NCBI GenBank assembly: GCA_949152475.1
Contig: OX424570.1
Location: forward strand, 16,116,694-16,180,693
DNA length: 64,000 nucleotides
Direction of reading: 5' to 3'
From: Terebella lapidaria
Taxonomy: Eukaryota; Annelida; Polychaeta; Terebellida; Terebellidae
Below, piece after piece: positions 39,032-49,310 of this stretch. Numbering within the stretch: the stretch's first letter is position 1; each line of letters starts with the position of its first letter. The translations under genes were made by a program, and so were the position numbers. The notes beneath the pieces are model-generated. The model was not told the origin of the DNA. It worked only from the letters and a program-made list of their open reading frames with translations, and searched no databases.

Positions 39032-39403
39032 ACACAGGAAGCCCCTTGTAAAAAATACCTGAGCAAAGGTATTTGTCAACCCCCAGAAAAGTCAGAGGTG
39101 TCTAAGAGACTGTTGGTTGAAGATGTACCACTGCCAATAGATGAAGATGGTGATGACTACAACTTTGTGGGATCAGATGTGACATCATCGTCCATTCAAA
39201 TATATTTTATACTGGTTGAAGGCGGAATTCTTAACAGTTTAATGTTCATTAGATATATTGTCACATTCATCGATAGAGCCTCCATATATATATATTATCA
39301 GTGTTTATATGAAGGACCGAAATTATATATATATTCATCATACATGTATATGAAAAAAGATTCATCATATATGACTTCTTGTATGCTCGTAATACAAACT
39401 TAA
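39032..39403 (+). CDS. open frame fragment, Lys/Cys-rich then acidic
   Basis: The frame is open from 39032. The first third (APCKKYLSKGICQPPEKSEV, then RLLVEDVPLPIDEDGDDYNF) looks coding. After about 39185 the translation becomes AT-rich noise. No ATG before 39100. Family unknown. Considered a remnant belonging with the iterons and the CxHC frame upstream. Confidence 0.3.
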   Translation, partial: TQEAPCKKYLSKGICQPPEKSEVSKRLLVEDVPLPIDEDGDDYNFVGSDVTSSSIQIYFILVEGGILNSLMFIRYIVTFIDRASIYIYYQCLYEGPKLYIYSSYMYMKKDSSYMTSCMLVIQT

Positions 39404-39819
39404 GGTAGTCCGCTCCAAACAGTGAGGGAAGGGGGTCAAAGGTTTTTTAAAAATAAATACCTGTATCAACAAAATCTTGAGCTTCAAAATGATATATTTT
39501 ATAGAGTAACTGTTCAGCATCCTAAAACTAAAAAGAAAATAGGGGGTCACCGTATCCGTTCGCATGGAAAACACGATGCAAGATGTGAATATGGACCGAA
39601 AAATGTGCAAAAATGCCAGAATTTATGTCATTTTAGGTAAATATGTGTGATTCTGATCGAATACGTAGAAGAAACGAGCACGGTGACCCCCTATTTTCTT
39701 TTCAGTATTAGGATGCTGATCATTTGCTGATCAAAATAATGTCATTTTGAAGAGATAATATCAAGAAATGACTTTTAAATTTCGACTCTCTGTTACCTCA
39801 ATGTTTTTAGCAGACTACG
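39404..39819. mobile_element. 416-bp fold-back MITE with TTAA flanks
   Basis: The ends GGTAGTCCGCTCCAAACA and, on the other strand, CGTAGTCTGCTAAAAACA are each bordered by TTAA (39400-39403, 39820-39823). The two halves are imperfect complements almost to the centre; the best-matched part is AGAAAATAGGGGGTCACCGT near 39532-39552 against its complement near 39680-39700. TTAA duplication fits a piggyBac- or Kolobok-mobilised MITE. Confidence 0.7.
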
Positions 39820-39967
39820 TTAATACCTATCTCGAACCATGTGGTGTCAAAAACCTAATCAGTGCATCTTAGGCATTCTGGGCCTTTCGGCTTGTTAAGC
39901 TATGTACACCTTGTTTATTGTTGAGATATCAAAAGTTCTAAAATAACTTTTATTTTTATACTATGCA

Positions 39968-40165
39968 TACTTACCTCTGACTCTGGGGTCGTGTAATTGG
40001 CGAGCCCTCATTCGCCAACCACACATGAAATATGGGTGAAAAAGCTAAACGAAAGTTAGCCGGTCCGTTTAGACCCTGCGTTAGTAATGGTAGTTACCTG
40101 AGCAGTTCACCCTCCGTGTGGTAGCATAATCGTGCCGGTCCACTGCCTCCCAGTTCACTTTTGTT
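39968..40165 (+). repeat. DIRS left inverted terminal repeat
   Basis: 198 bp from TACTTACCTCTGACTC to TTCACTTTTGTT, the reverse complement of 46240-46437 with about one mismatch. A unique outer end of 40 bp (39928-39967) lies outside it. Confidence 0.9.
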
Positions 40166-40248
40166 GAGTTGCAACACTTGATCACTGAAGGTTATCTTCT
40201 GAAAAGACAAGAAGATAATCAGCGGGGAGGAGGGTGGGACCATCCAAC

Positions 40249-40340
40249 GTCAGAGGTAAGTATGCATAGTATAAAAATAAAAGTTATTTTAGAACTTTTG
40301 ATTTGTTATGCTAAGCGATACTTACCTCTGACTCTGGGGA
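40249..40340. repeat. DIRS internal complementary region
   Basis: The first part (40249-40302) is the reverse complement of the element's left outer end; the second (40302-40340) is the reverse complement of its right outer end. They meet at ACTTTTGATTTGTTATGC. In DIRS-1-like elements this region templates completion of the ends and marks the circle junction. Confidence 0.9.
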
Positions 40341-40639
40341 ATGGCCTGCCGGTGGTGGGCCCCTCAGAGAGAAAGTACGCCTTGCACAAGATCATCCCCT
40401 GAAAGTAGAAGGATGAGAACTATGCATAATACCAGTGACTATAATTACTGTATAAAGGATAAGGAACCCGCTCCTTTCCTATAGTAATTATAATACTAAT
40501 TAACCACAGAGTAGCTCGGAAGTTAATAGTATACTGAGAGATACTTTGTAATCCAGAAGAATCTGAGATTACATACCTGTCGTCGAGTCCCTTGTGAGGC
40601 GATGAGCCGTAGCTAGGTGTTGAGACGGCGCTCCCCCCC

Positions 40640-41650
40640 CCCCCCCCCCGGACTCTTGGCAGAAGAAGCAGTGGGTTGCACGATGACTTGTGCTGCGACG
40701 ATGGGTCCCAGATGATAGAGGTCATCCGCGAGGAGCGATACATCGCGCAGGTAAAAAGAGGAAAACGTAGAGTGAGATCTCCAAGTGGCTGCCTTCATGA
40801 GATCCTGAAGTGACATGTTGTGTGCAAACGACCAGGAAGTGGAGATGGCGTGAACCTCGTGAGCCGTACGACCGTAGAGCTGATGTAGGTCCCGACGATC
40901 CTTACTGTAAGCACGTGTAACAACAGCCTTGATCCAAAGCGAGATCGTGTTCTTGGAGACCTGTCCTCTCGATGCCGAAAACGGGAGAAAGAGGTGAGAT
41001 TCCCTTGGTCGTGAAGGCTTAGTCCTCTTCAGATACAACCGTAACGCACGCACCGGACACAGGGACAGATCCCCACAGTCAGTCGCCAACTGAGATAAGG
41101 CAGGGACAGAGAACGTTCGCATCCCAGCCGCCAGGGCAGAAGGAGTTTCGGTCTTGGCAAGAAACCCCAGATGGTACTGGAGGGTAACAGAAGACCAATC
41201 TTCCGGGTGTAAGACCTCCGCAGACAGTCCCTGAAGCTCACTGACCCGCTTCGCGGAAGCAAGGGCCAACAGGAACACAGTCTTGTGCGTGAGAAAACGA
41301 AGCTCCGCTTCCTCGAGAGGCTCATATGGAGATTCATTGAGGCTACAAAGGACCAATGACAGGTCCCCTTTTGGTGCGCGGGAGACCGGAGGCAAATCCT
41401 GGGCGAAGGACTTGAACAGGGCCGAAATCTCCCGTGATGTAGAAATGTCCAAACCGTGAGAAGCTAGCACATTAGACAATGCCGCACGGTATCCCTTGAC
41501 AGTAGTAAGAGCCCGCTTGCGCTTGTCTCTCAACCAGACAAAGAAGTCCGCTACCGTAGGGAGAGGGGGACGGCGTGGATCAACTTGCCGTCGACCACAC
41601 CAAGAAGAGAAGACTCTCCACTTGGCTTGATATAATCGCTCTGAGGATGA
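40640..41650 (-). CDS. DIRS tyrosine recombinase region
   Basis: A phage-integrase-type tyrosine recombinase domain lies in a 980-codon minus-strand frame that spans 40613-43555; only the last third or so is recombinase. An N-terminal SAM-like part (LPTVADFFVWLRDKRKRALT) and a catalytic part (LALASAKRVSELQGLS, HEVHAISTSWSF) are visible. In this family it replaces integrase and inserts the circular intermediate. It overlaps the end of the RT frame, as is usual in DIRS elements. The frame appears whole. Confidence 0.88.
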
Positions 41651-43716
41651 CCGAACTGTTCTGGACATCCGCTTGGCAGCGTTCTTCGAAAAGCCAGCCT
41701 TTCTGAATGAACGCCTGATAATCTCCACGCGTGAAGATGGAGAACGCCCAGATGCTCGTGAAACTGACGTCCCTGACGAAGCAGGCTGGGGATCGGTGGT
41801 AACAACCGTGGAAGATCCGTCAGAAGCTCCAGGAGCTCCGGAAACCAAGGCTTGGCTGGCCAGCAGGGAGCCACCAAGATGATCTGGGCCGAGCTTAACC
41901 GAATCCTCTGTAGAACCACGGGAATCAGTGAGAACGGAGGAAAAGCGTACGCCCATAGGACGGACCAGTCCTGAGCGAGGGCGTCGACTGCCCAGGCATG
42001 AGGGTCTGGGAACGGGGACACATAGAGAGGTAGACGATTGTTCTGGAACGTGGCGAACAGGTCCAAGTGAGGCTGACCCCAAAGACGCCACAGGTGACTG
42101 CAAACCTGGGGGTTCAGAGACCAGTTCGTGGAAACCGGACCCTTCCTCGAAAGGGCGTCGGCGATGGTGTTCATGGAGCCCGGGATGTGTCGGGCCAGAA
42201 GACTGACATCCTGGGATTCCGCCCACTCCAAGATTCTTCGAGTCAAGGCGCTTAGCTCCCTTGATCGTGTCCCCCCCTGATTCTTGATATAGCCGACGAC
42301 CGTCGTGTTGTCGGTCATGGCCAGTACCGTGGACCCGGCAACCGTCTGATGAAAATGGCGCAGGCCCAACCAGACAGCCCTGAGCTCCAGCCAATTGATG
42401 TGATGCCGGAGATCGGCCGCCGACCAGAGACCGGAGACTTGACTTTCGCCGAGGTGAGCACCCCAACCGAGGCGAGACGCTTCGGAGAACAGGAGAAAGT
42501 CGGGCTCCAACTCGTGAATCGGATGACCCCGTAGCAGGTTGACCGGATCGGACCACCAGAGGAGATCTGGCTGGAGAGCGGAAACCACCGGAACCAGAGT
42601 TGACAAGTCCTGTTCGGAAGACCAGTGGTCCTTCAAGTGGAACTGGATCGACCGCATGCGCAACCGTGCACCAGGGACGATCTTCTCTAGCGACACCATG
42701 TGACCTAGGAGCCTCAGGAACACCACCGCCGCGACGGGAACCCCGATGGAGAAAGACCGTAGAACGCCGTTCAAACGTTGAATACGATCTGCCGTCGGAC
42801 GTGTCAGGAAGGACTGCGTGTCGATGTTCATCCCGAGGTACGTGACACGCTGGGAAGGAGCCAAGTCGGACTTCTTGAAATTTATGATGAGACCGACTCG
42901 TTGACAAAGCCGAACGATCTGGTCCGTGTGTGCGGCCACCGTCTGCTGGTCCGTGGCCGTAATCAGCCAATCGTCCAGATATCTCGTGAGACGAATCCCC
43001 CTGCGGTGCGCCCACGCCGATACCGGCTGAAACACCCTGGTGAACAGGAACGGGGCGGTGGAGAGGCCGAAACACAGAGCACGGAACTGGTAGATCACGT
43101 TGCCCCACTGGAAACGAAGGTAGGGCTGTGATGAGGGATGAATCGGGATGTGAAAGTAGGCATCTTTCAGATCTATGGACGTCATCCAGTCCCCGCTGCG
43201 CAGAGACAGTAGAACCGTCCGTGGGCACTCCATGGAAAACTTCTCCTTGGAAACAAACTTGTTCAGGGGACTGAGGTCGATTATCGGTCGCCAGCCGCCC
43301 GTGAGCTTGGGGACGACAAACAGACGACTGTAGAAGCCCGGAGAGTTCTGGGTCACCTTCTCCGTGGCTTCCTTGAGGAGCATCTCGGACACGAGGGCGT
43401 CCAGGACCGCAAACTTCTCCGACCCCGGGGCGTAGGATGCGAACGCTATCGGTAGAGGGGAGAGAGGAGGCGCCTGACTGAAGGGAATCCGGTACCCGTG
43501 ACGCAGTATGGTAGTTACTAGACAGTCCTCGAATTCCGTATCCCAGACTGGCCAAAAGGCCTGAAGACGAGCTCCCACGGGGGATACATCCGAATCGTGG
43601 TTCCGTGGGAGCGTCTGGGACACATCAGGAGCGGGGCTGAGGCTTGGCAGAAGACGAGGATCCACTGCCGCCGCGACCTCCACGTGAAGAGTTAGTTGAC
43701 TTCTTGTTCTTGTCAA
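41551..43716 (-). CDS. DIRS reverse transcriptase / RNase H region
   Basis: A 721-codon frame. The RT domain is about residues 100-350, with DLKDAYFHIPIHPSSQPYLR, QFRALCFGLSTAPFLFTRVF and the catalytic YLDD box. RNase H is about residues 410-540, with LELRAVWLGLRHF and IADALSRKG. The wording of these blocks is characteristic of DIRS rather than Ty3 or retroviral RT. The frame appears whole. Confidence 0.92.
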   Translation of the reverse strand: MTRTRSQLTLHVEVAAAVDPRLLPSLSPAPDVSQTLPRNHDSDVSPVGARLQAFWPVWDTEFEDCLVTTILRHGYRIPFSQAPPLSPLPIAFASYAPGSEKFAVLDALVSEMLLKEATEKVTQNSPGFYSRLFVVPKLTGGWRPIIDLSPLNKFVSKEKFSMECPRTVLLSLRSGDWMTSIDLKDAYFHIPIHPSSQPYLRFQWGNVIYQFRALCFGLSTAPFLFTRVFQPVSAWAHRRGIRLTRYLDDWLITATDQQTVAAHTDQIVRLCQRVGLIINFKKSDLAPSQRVTYLGMNIDTQSFLTRPTADRIQRLNGVLRSFSIGVPVAAVVFLRLLGHMVSLEKIVPGARLRMRSIQFHLKDHWSSEQDLSTLVPVVSALQPDLLWWSDPVNLLRGHPIHELEPDFLLFSEASRLGWGAHLGESQVSGLWSAADLRHHINWLELRAVWLGLRHFHQTVAGSTVLAMTDNTTVVGYIKNQGGTRSRELSALTRRILEWAESQDVSLLARHIPGSMNTIADALSRKGPVSTNWSLNPQVCSHLWRLWGQPHLDLFATFQNNRLPLYVSPFPDPHAWAVDALAQDWSVLWAYAFPPFSLIPVVLQRIRLSSAQIILVAPCWPAKPWFPELLELLTDLPRLLPPIPSLLRQGRQFHEHLGVLHLHAWRLSGVHSERLAFRRTLPSGCPEQFGHPQSDYIKPSGESSLLGVVDGKLIHAVPLSLR

Positions 43717-46160
43717 ACTTGGAGCCTTTAGAAAACTGAGACAACTGAGACTGCTGTTTCGACTCCGTGGCCTTGACCTTCGGGATCTTGAACGACGAGG
43801 AAGAGGATGCCGCAGGCTTCTTCTCCTGGCGTTCCACCAATTTAACTAAGTTAAATTTGCTGAGAAGGTCCGCTTCCTGGGCAACCGCCTGGCCTGCCTT
43901 GGCCAGGACATCCGGGTCAAAGAGGCGAGGACCAAAGACCGAGGACGTGCGTAACTTGGACTTGAAGGCGTCCGACAGCTTGGAGGTAGATCTCTTGAGA
44001 AAGGCGTCCCGTCGCCTGAGAACAACGTTGGCCCACTCCACGTGCGACTCCTTCGTAATCTGTCCCACACACTTGTTAACGGAGGAAAGAGTCCTCTTGA
44101 TGTGCAGCAACTCCGACACCGGTACTTGAACAGTGGCATCCGTGTCCAAATCGGCGTCCGCTGGAACCGAACCGGGGGCCAGACGGTCGACCTGCACGCT
44201 GAGGAGGCCCGAGAGCCAGTCGAGGGTGTTGGCAACCAGTTGTACCCGACGCGGGTAAGACTCCCAGGTCTTGAGATCTGAGTCCGAAAGTGTAGCAGTA
44301 ACACTCGAGGACTTGAGCCCTGGGGCGATGACTGACAGGTCGTCATTCACCGCCGCTGCCTCCAGAGTGCTACCGCAATCCGTAGTCTGGTAGTGCTTTA
44401 ACTGTCCTTGGAAGCACGAGGCGAACTTGCCGGCTCGTAGGGGCTGTCCATTGACTGGGACGATCTTCTCTTCCACTAGAGTCCGTACTGACGAGATACC
44501 CTCGGACCACGGGAAGCGCACGTCCGGCTCCGGCTGCTGACGGGCGTGGAGCACACGCTCACCCACCGACGTAAAAGAAGTCCCCTTGGCTGCAGGTAGC
44601 TCAATCTCGTCAGGGAAGGCCTCCTGAACCCAAACGCAGACCTGGGCAAAGGTGTCGTCGTCAGACTTGGAGGAGGAAGGCTTGGAGGTACCGGCCGTAG
44701 CTGAGGAGTCGGCAGACCTAGCCGGGCTAGCCACCCGCGACTTCTTGACTGGTGGTTCATCCGAGGTCTGGTCTGCCGGGGGGGGGGGGGGGGGGAGGCA
44801 ACGAGACTGGAGGCTCCAAAACAGCAACAGAGGACGACTCGGACGCGTGTTGCTCACCTTCAGACCTAGGGGCGTGGTCTGAAGCGGGACGCTTGGGCTC
44901 CCTCACACGGTCGTAGTCCGAGCGTGAACTTTTCTCTCCACGGCTACCGCGAGAATCCCTGGAGGAGTAGTCCCTGCGGTCCGCATGCTCCCGACGGTAG
45001 TAGTAGTCCCTATCGTCACGAGAACGGCCGGAACGGTAGTAACGATCCAACTCTTCATGGTAAGCACGGTCAAAGTCATATTCACGACGATGATCATAAA
45101 CCCAATCACGGAACCGATCCGCGCGGCTGGAGGACGGACGATCCCAATCGCCGGAACGGTGTTGATCCACAGGCCGAGCTGGACGGTGGCGGCGGTCAGG
45201 CGAGGACGGGCGGCCCATCGCTGGAAGAACACTATCCGCCGTGGCTGTTGACCCGCGGTGCGAATCTCCACTGGAGGAAGACGACCGGCTGTCCGCGCGT
45301 CGACTGACGGACGGTGGAAGATCGCGGGGCAGAACACTGGGCTGAGAAACCCCCGGGCTGGCCACCGGTGGCTGCTGATCACGGTCACGGTCGGGTAAGC
45401 ACCCGCGCGGCACCGCTGCGGCTGGAGAAGAGGTACCCTGGGCTGAAGAGGCGTCACGGTGCTGAACACGGCCCGGGCTACCAGCGAGAGACTTGTCCAC
45501 CACAAGCACATCAACAGGGCCGTCGGAGAGCTGGACGGTGGAGTAGTCGGGGGGCCACACTTGGCACGACCGACGGGGCCCCTGCCTTCACCTGACTGTT
45601 CCTCCGAGACCGACTCGCCGGTCTCGGCAGCCTGGGAACGGGAATCCACCGTGGCCGAGTCAACTGGCTCCGAGAAGATCGGGTCCAACGAAGGCAAACC
45701 CCAGGAACACGAAGGCTGGTCAGCTGGACTGTGGCTCGGGGGGTTGCCGCCGACGAACGGGTCACCAGAGAGAAGCGGCGTCGGAACTTCATCCACCGTG
45801 GGGGTGGCCGGTGTCGCAACTCCTTTCCCAACCAGGGACGACAACATCGCCGACATGGACGCAATGGATGTCTGCAAATTCCCAACCGTCTGTTCGAGGG
45901 AATCAAGACGAGAGGAGGAAGAGGAATCCAGAGATCGTCGATCAGCAGAACGCGACCTCTTCTTCTCCCTGTCGATCCTACGCTGATCTATCCTGCCGAA
46001 TCTGTCATCGGGCCAAGATTCGCAGATCTGACAGCGCTGAGACGCACAGCAAACAAACGGTCTGCAAGACGGACAGCGATCGTGAGGATCGAGATCGAGA
46101 GGAACCAAGAAGTGTCCACACTTGGTACATCTCCTGACAGAAGACGATTCCATCGTAGAA
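43625..46160 (-). CDS. DIRS gag-like region
   Basis: The N-terminal part begins MESSSVRRCTKCGHFLV, with paired cysteines (CTKCG, CPSC, CQIC) like the zinc-binding start of DIRS gag proteins. It is followed by Ser/Arg-rich and Pro-rich linker and a more ordered C-terminal part ending Gly/Ser-rich. The region is spread over more than one frame, so it is considered broken (about two breaks). Confidence 0.7.
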
Positions 46161-46239
46161 ACAGCTAAGTTCCAAAATCCAAACTTCAAAGAGGCAATCG
46201 CGAGCGACGCAAAGTTGTTGTTGACAGGAGCTCGCCAAA

Positions 46240-46437
46240 AACAAAAGTGAACTGGGAGGCAGTGGACCGGCACGATTATGCTACCACACGGAGGGTGAAC
46301 TGCTCAGGTAACTACCATTACTAACGCAGGGTCTAAACGGACCGGCTAACTTTCGTTTAGCTTTTTCACCCATATTTCATGTGGGGTTGGCGAATGAGGG
46401 CTCGCCAATTACACGACCCCAGAGTCAGAGGTAAGTA
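46240..46437 (-). repeat. DIRS right inverted terminal repeat
   Basis: Complement of 39968-40165. The right outer end (46438-46454) is distinct from the left outer end and is matched inside the internal complementary region. Confidence 0.9.
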
Positions 46438-46454
46438 TCGCTTAGCATAACAAA

Positions 46455-47774
46455 CATTCCGTCGCACTCTATAATTGTACTCTTTTTTAAAGGAATTGTA
46501 ATTTATCATTCGGAATATGCCGTTTCGTACACATCATACTGTATTAGTTAAGATACTAATGTAATTTTCGAATGTGTGTAACCTGTTGCTTTTGATTTTC
46601 CAGTTTTTCTGCTGTCTGAAATTTCGAGGATTCGAAAAAGTCGATGAATGAATTTCGACGTTATGAAGTTTGGGCTACATATCATAACGTCTCCAAGTAT
46701 AGATAGAAACACAATGAAGTGCGATTTTTCTATCATAATGCCATCACAAATTCTCCAAAATTTCTTTCTGTTACATTGATTTACCTTAAAATATTTGTAT
46801 TTATTCGAATTGGGACATAGAGTGAGAAGAATGTGAAACCACTGTAAAATATTTTGGAAGATCCTATGCATAACATCACTCTGATGACCAAATGATTACT
46901 GGTTTCTACCCATCTATAGTTGTCAATATGAAAGACTGATCGAAGCAGTCACATTTGATCATGTTGATATACGAGGGTGAAAAAAGAAATAAGTAAGACT
47001 GTAATTTTAATGTTCTTTATATTAGCCGTTTCAAAATATACTAGTATACATCATTATACAACTTGCAAAATATAAAGTCATACATCATTTAAAGCATACA
47101 TTTAATGCACACACACTGCATATTTTCTTCAGATTTTGAACACACATATACACCTGTACAAAATAAATTTTATTATGTTTCCAAGTGCTGTCCTACGTTA
47201 AGACGAAACCTAGTTACCCTGATCACATGAAAACCAAGGGGGGTCATTTTTGTTAGTATTTTATTATTTTTCCCTAGAGTTAAATTCTAAACTGTAGTAT
47301 ATATCATGTCACAGTGCTTTATTTCACCAATATCACAAAATATTGAGGTTGCTAGAACATCCTGAAAACTGTTCTAAAATCTGCTTATTAAATAAAATGC
47401 ATTCACCCCGAACATACATCATAATATGTCTAATACAGCTGCTAGCACTCCACACACACACAGCATAGTAATTAGGGCACCAACTAGGCACCAAAGTCAG
47501 ATCTGTGCGGAGATGACATATCACTCATTTTCATTCACTTAATCCAACAATAAACGGAAACAGCAAATAATTTCCAATACATCCAGAGTAATCATTATAT
47601 TAAAACTATGAATATTCACATCCTTAAACAAAGTAATAAAATTAGAACAAAATACACATTAAGGCCACATACACATGCATTCATTCACTGAATTCATTGA
47701 ACAGGCATTTTCGAGCATCACTATATTCATCAACATGTACAGTTGACATGAAAGCAGGCGAGTATAAGTGAGCA
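46455..47774. other. intergenic stretch, spectraplakin 3' UTR at its right
   Basis: No gene was recognised. On the minus strand an AATAAA lies at 47318-47323, about 615 bases past the spectraplakin stop, and could be its poly(A) signal, so part of this stretch may be 3' UTR. Confidence 0.4.
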
Positions 47775-47933
47775 CAGTGGAACCTGTGACATAAGACCAC
47801 CCAAACTGACCACGAAATGCAATCTCAAGTCACAAGTGGCCTCTCATGGCAGGTTGAAAATGGACATCTGAAAGCGGTCTTAAACCTCAGGGCAGTCACT
47901 ACTGAGAGGTGGTCTTAAACACAGGTTTTACTG
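47775..47933. mobile_element. 159-bp MITE touching the spectraplakin stop codon
   Basis: Inverted ends are CAGTGGAACCTGTG and CAGTAAAACCTGTG, with AAGACCACC subterminal words. It belongs to the same family as the MITE at 12049-16251. Its right end lies three bases from the TAA stop (47937-47939, minus strand), so it forms the very start of the 3' UTR. Confidence 0.7.
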
Positions 47934-47936
47934 TAC

Positions 47937-48388
47937 TTAGAACCGGAAGGTACGACTTGTGCTGGCAAGTTTTCGCTGCTGCGTCGTCTCGCTCCTTGAG
48001 GACACAGGACTCCGTGACCTCTGGGAGGTCGGGGTTCTCGATCCAGTCGGCGTTCTGGATCCGGTGGGAGTTCTCGAACCAGTCGGCGTTCGGGTTCCTG
48101 GCCGTGTACTTCCCGGTGTGGAGGAGGTCTTGGAGGGTGTTACTCCGGATCGTGAACTGGTGGGAGTCCGTGATTTTGATCCGGAATACGATGATGACCC
48201 TGATGTAGGGGTTCGACCAGGACTGTGTGAGCGGGAACTGCTAGGGGTCACAGATCCAGACGGTGTGCGGCTTCCAGGAGTGGTACGACCGTTTGTGAGT
48301 CCGGATCGATTGGAAGAGGTTGGGGTTTTCCGACCGGAAACCCCCGTGGCGCCTGGAGTCATTGCTATTCGTGGACTGGCGTTTGGAC
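47937..48388 (-). CDS. MACF1/DST: spectraplakin, last exon (Ser/Arg/Thr/Pro tail)
   Basis: This encodes about 149 residues and the stop. The exon is basic and disordered, with GSRTPT repeated in tandem and many SRTPT/SSRS variants. It corresponds to the GSR-repeat microtubule-binding tail of MACF1/dystonin. The acceptor is TTGCAG|GTCC at 48388. It joins the 49176-49310 exon within a Gly codon. The frame ends STSRTFRF. No SxIP (EB1-binding) motif is visible in this exon. Confidence 0.92.
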
Positions 48389-49175
48389 CTGCAATGGAAA
48401 GTACGTAGTTTTAGAATAAATTTCTATATTTTGTTGTTGTTGTTGAAGGTTAGATTGTTATTCAACATACAGATATTAGTAGTAGTACTTTAAGTATGGT
48501 ATTATTAGACAAATACTTCACATGAGGTATCAGGAGTTTTTAGCTTATTCAACGAGAGTCAAAATGCTTTCTATATATGTTAATATTTGACACTTAATAT
48601 ACAACATTGACATTGATTAACAATACAACTACAGTGACTAAACTAACAAGACTCGATCATTGAAATCATTCACAAGGCAGTTTTCTGGAGATTTTATCAA
48701 CAAGTAGGTATACGAGGTAACAAACATCTGGATATTGGGAAGAAAAGCAAATATTTTCACGTAATATGTGCAAGGATTGACAGTCCGACATGCAGAAGAG
48801 AAACATGCTCATGACAAACCATTCATGCAAGTGCTCGTGTAATATAGAAGCCATATTTGGTGCATAATGAAACAAATTTAGTCCCGTGATAACCACACAG
48901 TAATAGTGACAGCTTAGTATGATTTAACTGTCAAGCACAAAAATCTGAAACAAGACCATTTGTTGGTTATGACCTTATTCTAATGATTTGAGGGGCAAAG
49001 CTCAAAAATCAAATTTCGGGGATTTTTTGCATCTTCAATAGGTGCGAACTTGGAAAAAAACAACACCAACAGCGTGAAAACAAACTTTCCTAAAAGCTAT
49101 GCAGTGGTTTTCCTGTTTAACTGCCCAACACCAAACACCAAAAACACACACTAGTATAACGACGGCCAAACCTAC
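48389..49175 (-). other. intron between the last two spectraplakin exons
   Basis: 787 bp, GT-AG. No exon or element recognised. Confidence 0.6.
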
Positions 49176-49310
49176 CCGCACCATTGGCGGCGACACCTGC
49201 TGCCGAAAGGTTTATACAGGAGCGCGAAGTTGGCGAGTTTTTAAGGTTGGACTTGGGAGGTTTTTCGCTTGTTAGTGAGGTGGTACTGCCAGATAGCTTG
49301 CCACCCAGCG
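49176..49310 (-). CDS. MACF1/DST: spectraplakin exon, tail linker
   Basis: 135 nt with acceptor TTTCAG|CGCTGG and donor GCGG|GTAGGT. It reads LGGKLSGSTTSLTSEKPPKS, then NLKNSPTSRSCINLSAAGVA and a short end. The Ser-rich, basic linker lies between the GAS2 domain and the repeat tail. Both boundaries keep the frame with the neighbouring exons. Confidence 0.88.

Larger units (their letters stand above)
39928..46454 (-). mobile_element. DIRS-type tyrosine-recombinase retrotransposon
   Basis: The element has the DIRS layout: inverted terminal repeats of about 198 bp, unequal outer ends, an internal complementary region matching both ends, and on the minus strand a gag-like region, reverse transcriptase with RNase H, and an overlapping tyrosine recombinase. 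There is no target duplication, as expected. The inverted repeats differ by about one base, so it is young. It is a fossil with about two breaks, in the gag part; the RT/RNase H and recombinase parts look whole. Confidence 0.92.

Noticed and set aside
41700-43555. First two thirds of the 980-codon DIRS frame as a separate protein
   Set aside because: It is an out-of-frame reading of the RT/RNase H region; only the recombinase part is domain-like.
44903-45986. Several 80-175 codon frames on the plus strand opposite the DIRS gag region
   Set aside because: Charge-rich antisense shadows of a low-complexity Ser/Arg region.
47959-48408. 149-codon plus-strand frame
   Set aside because: Antisense of the spectraplakin tail exon; its Val/Gly-rich composition simply mirrors the Ser/Thr/Pro repeats.
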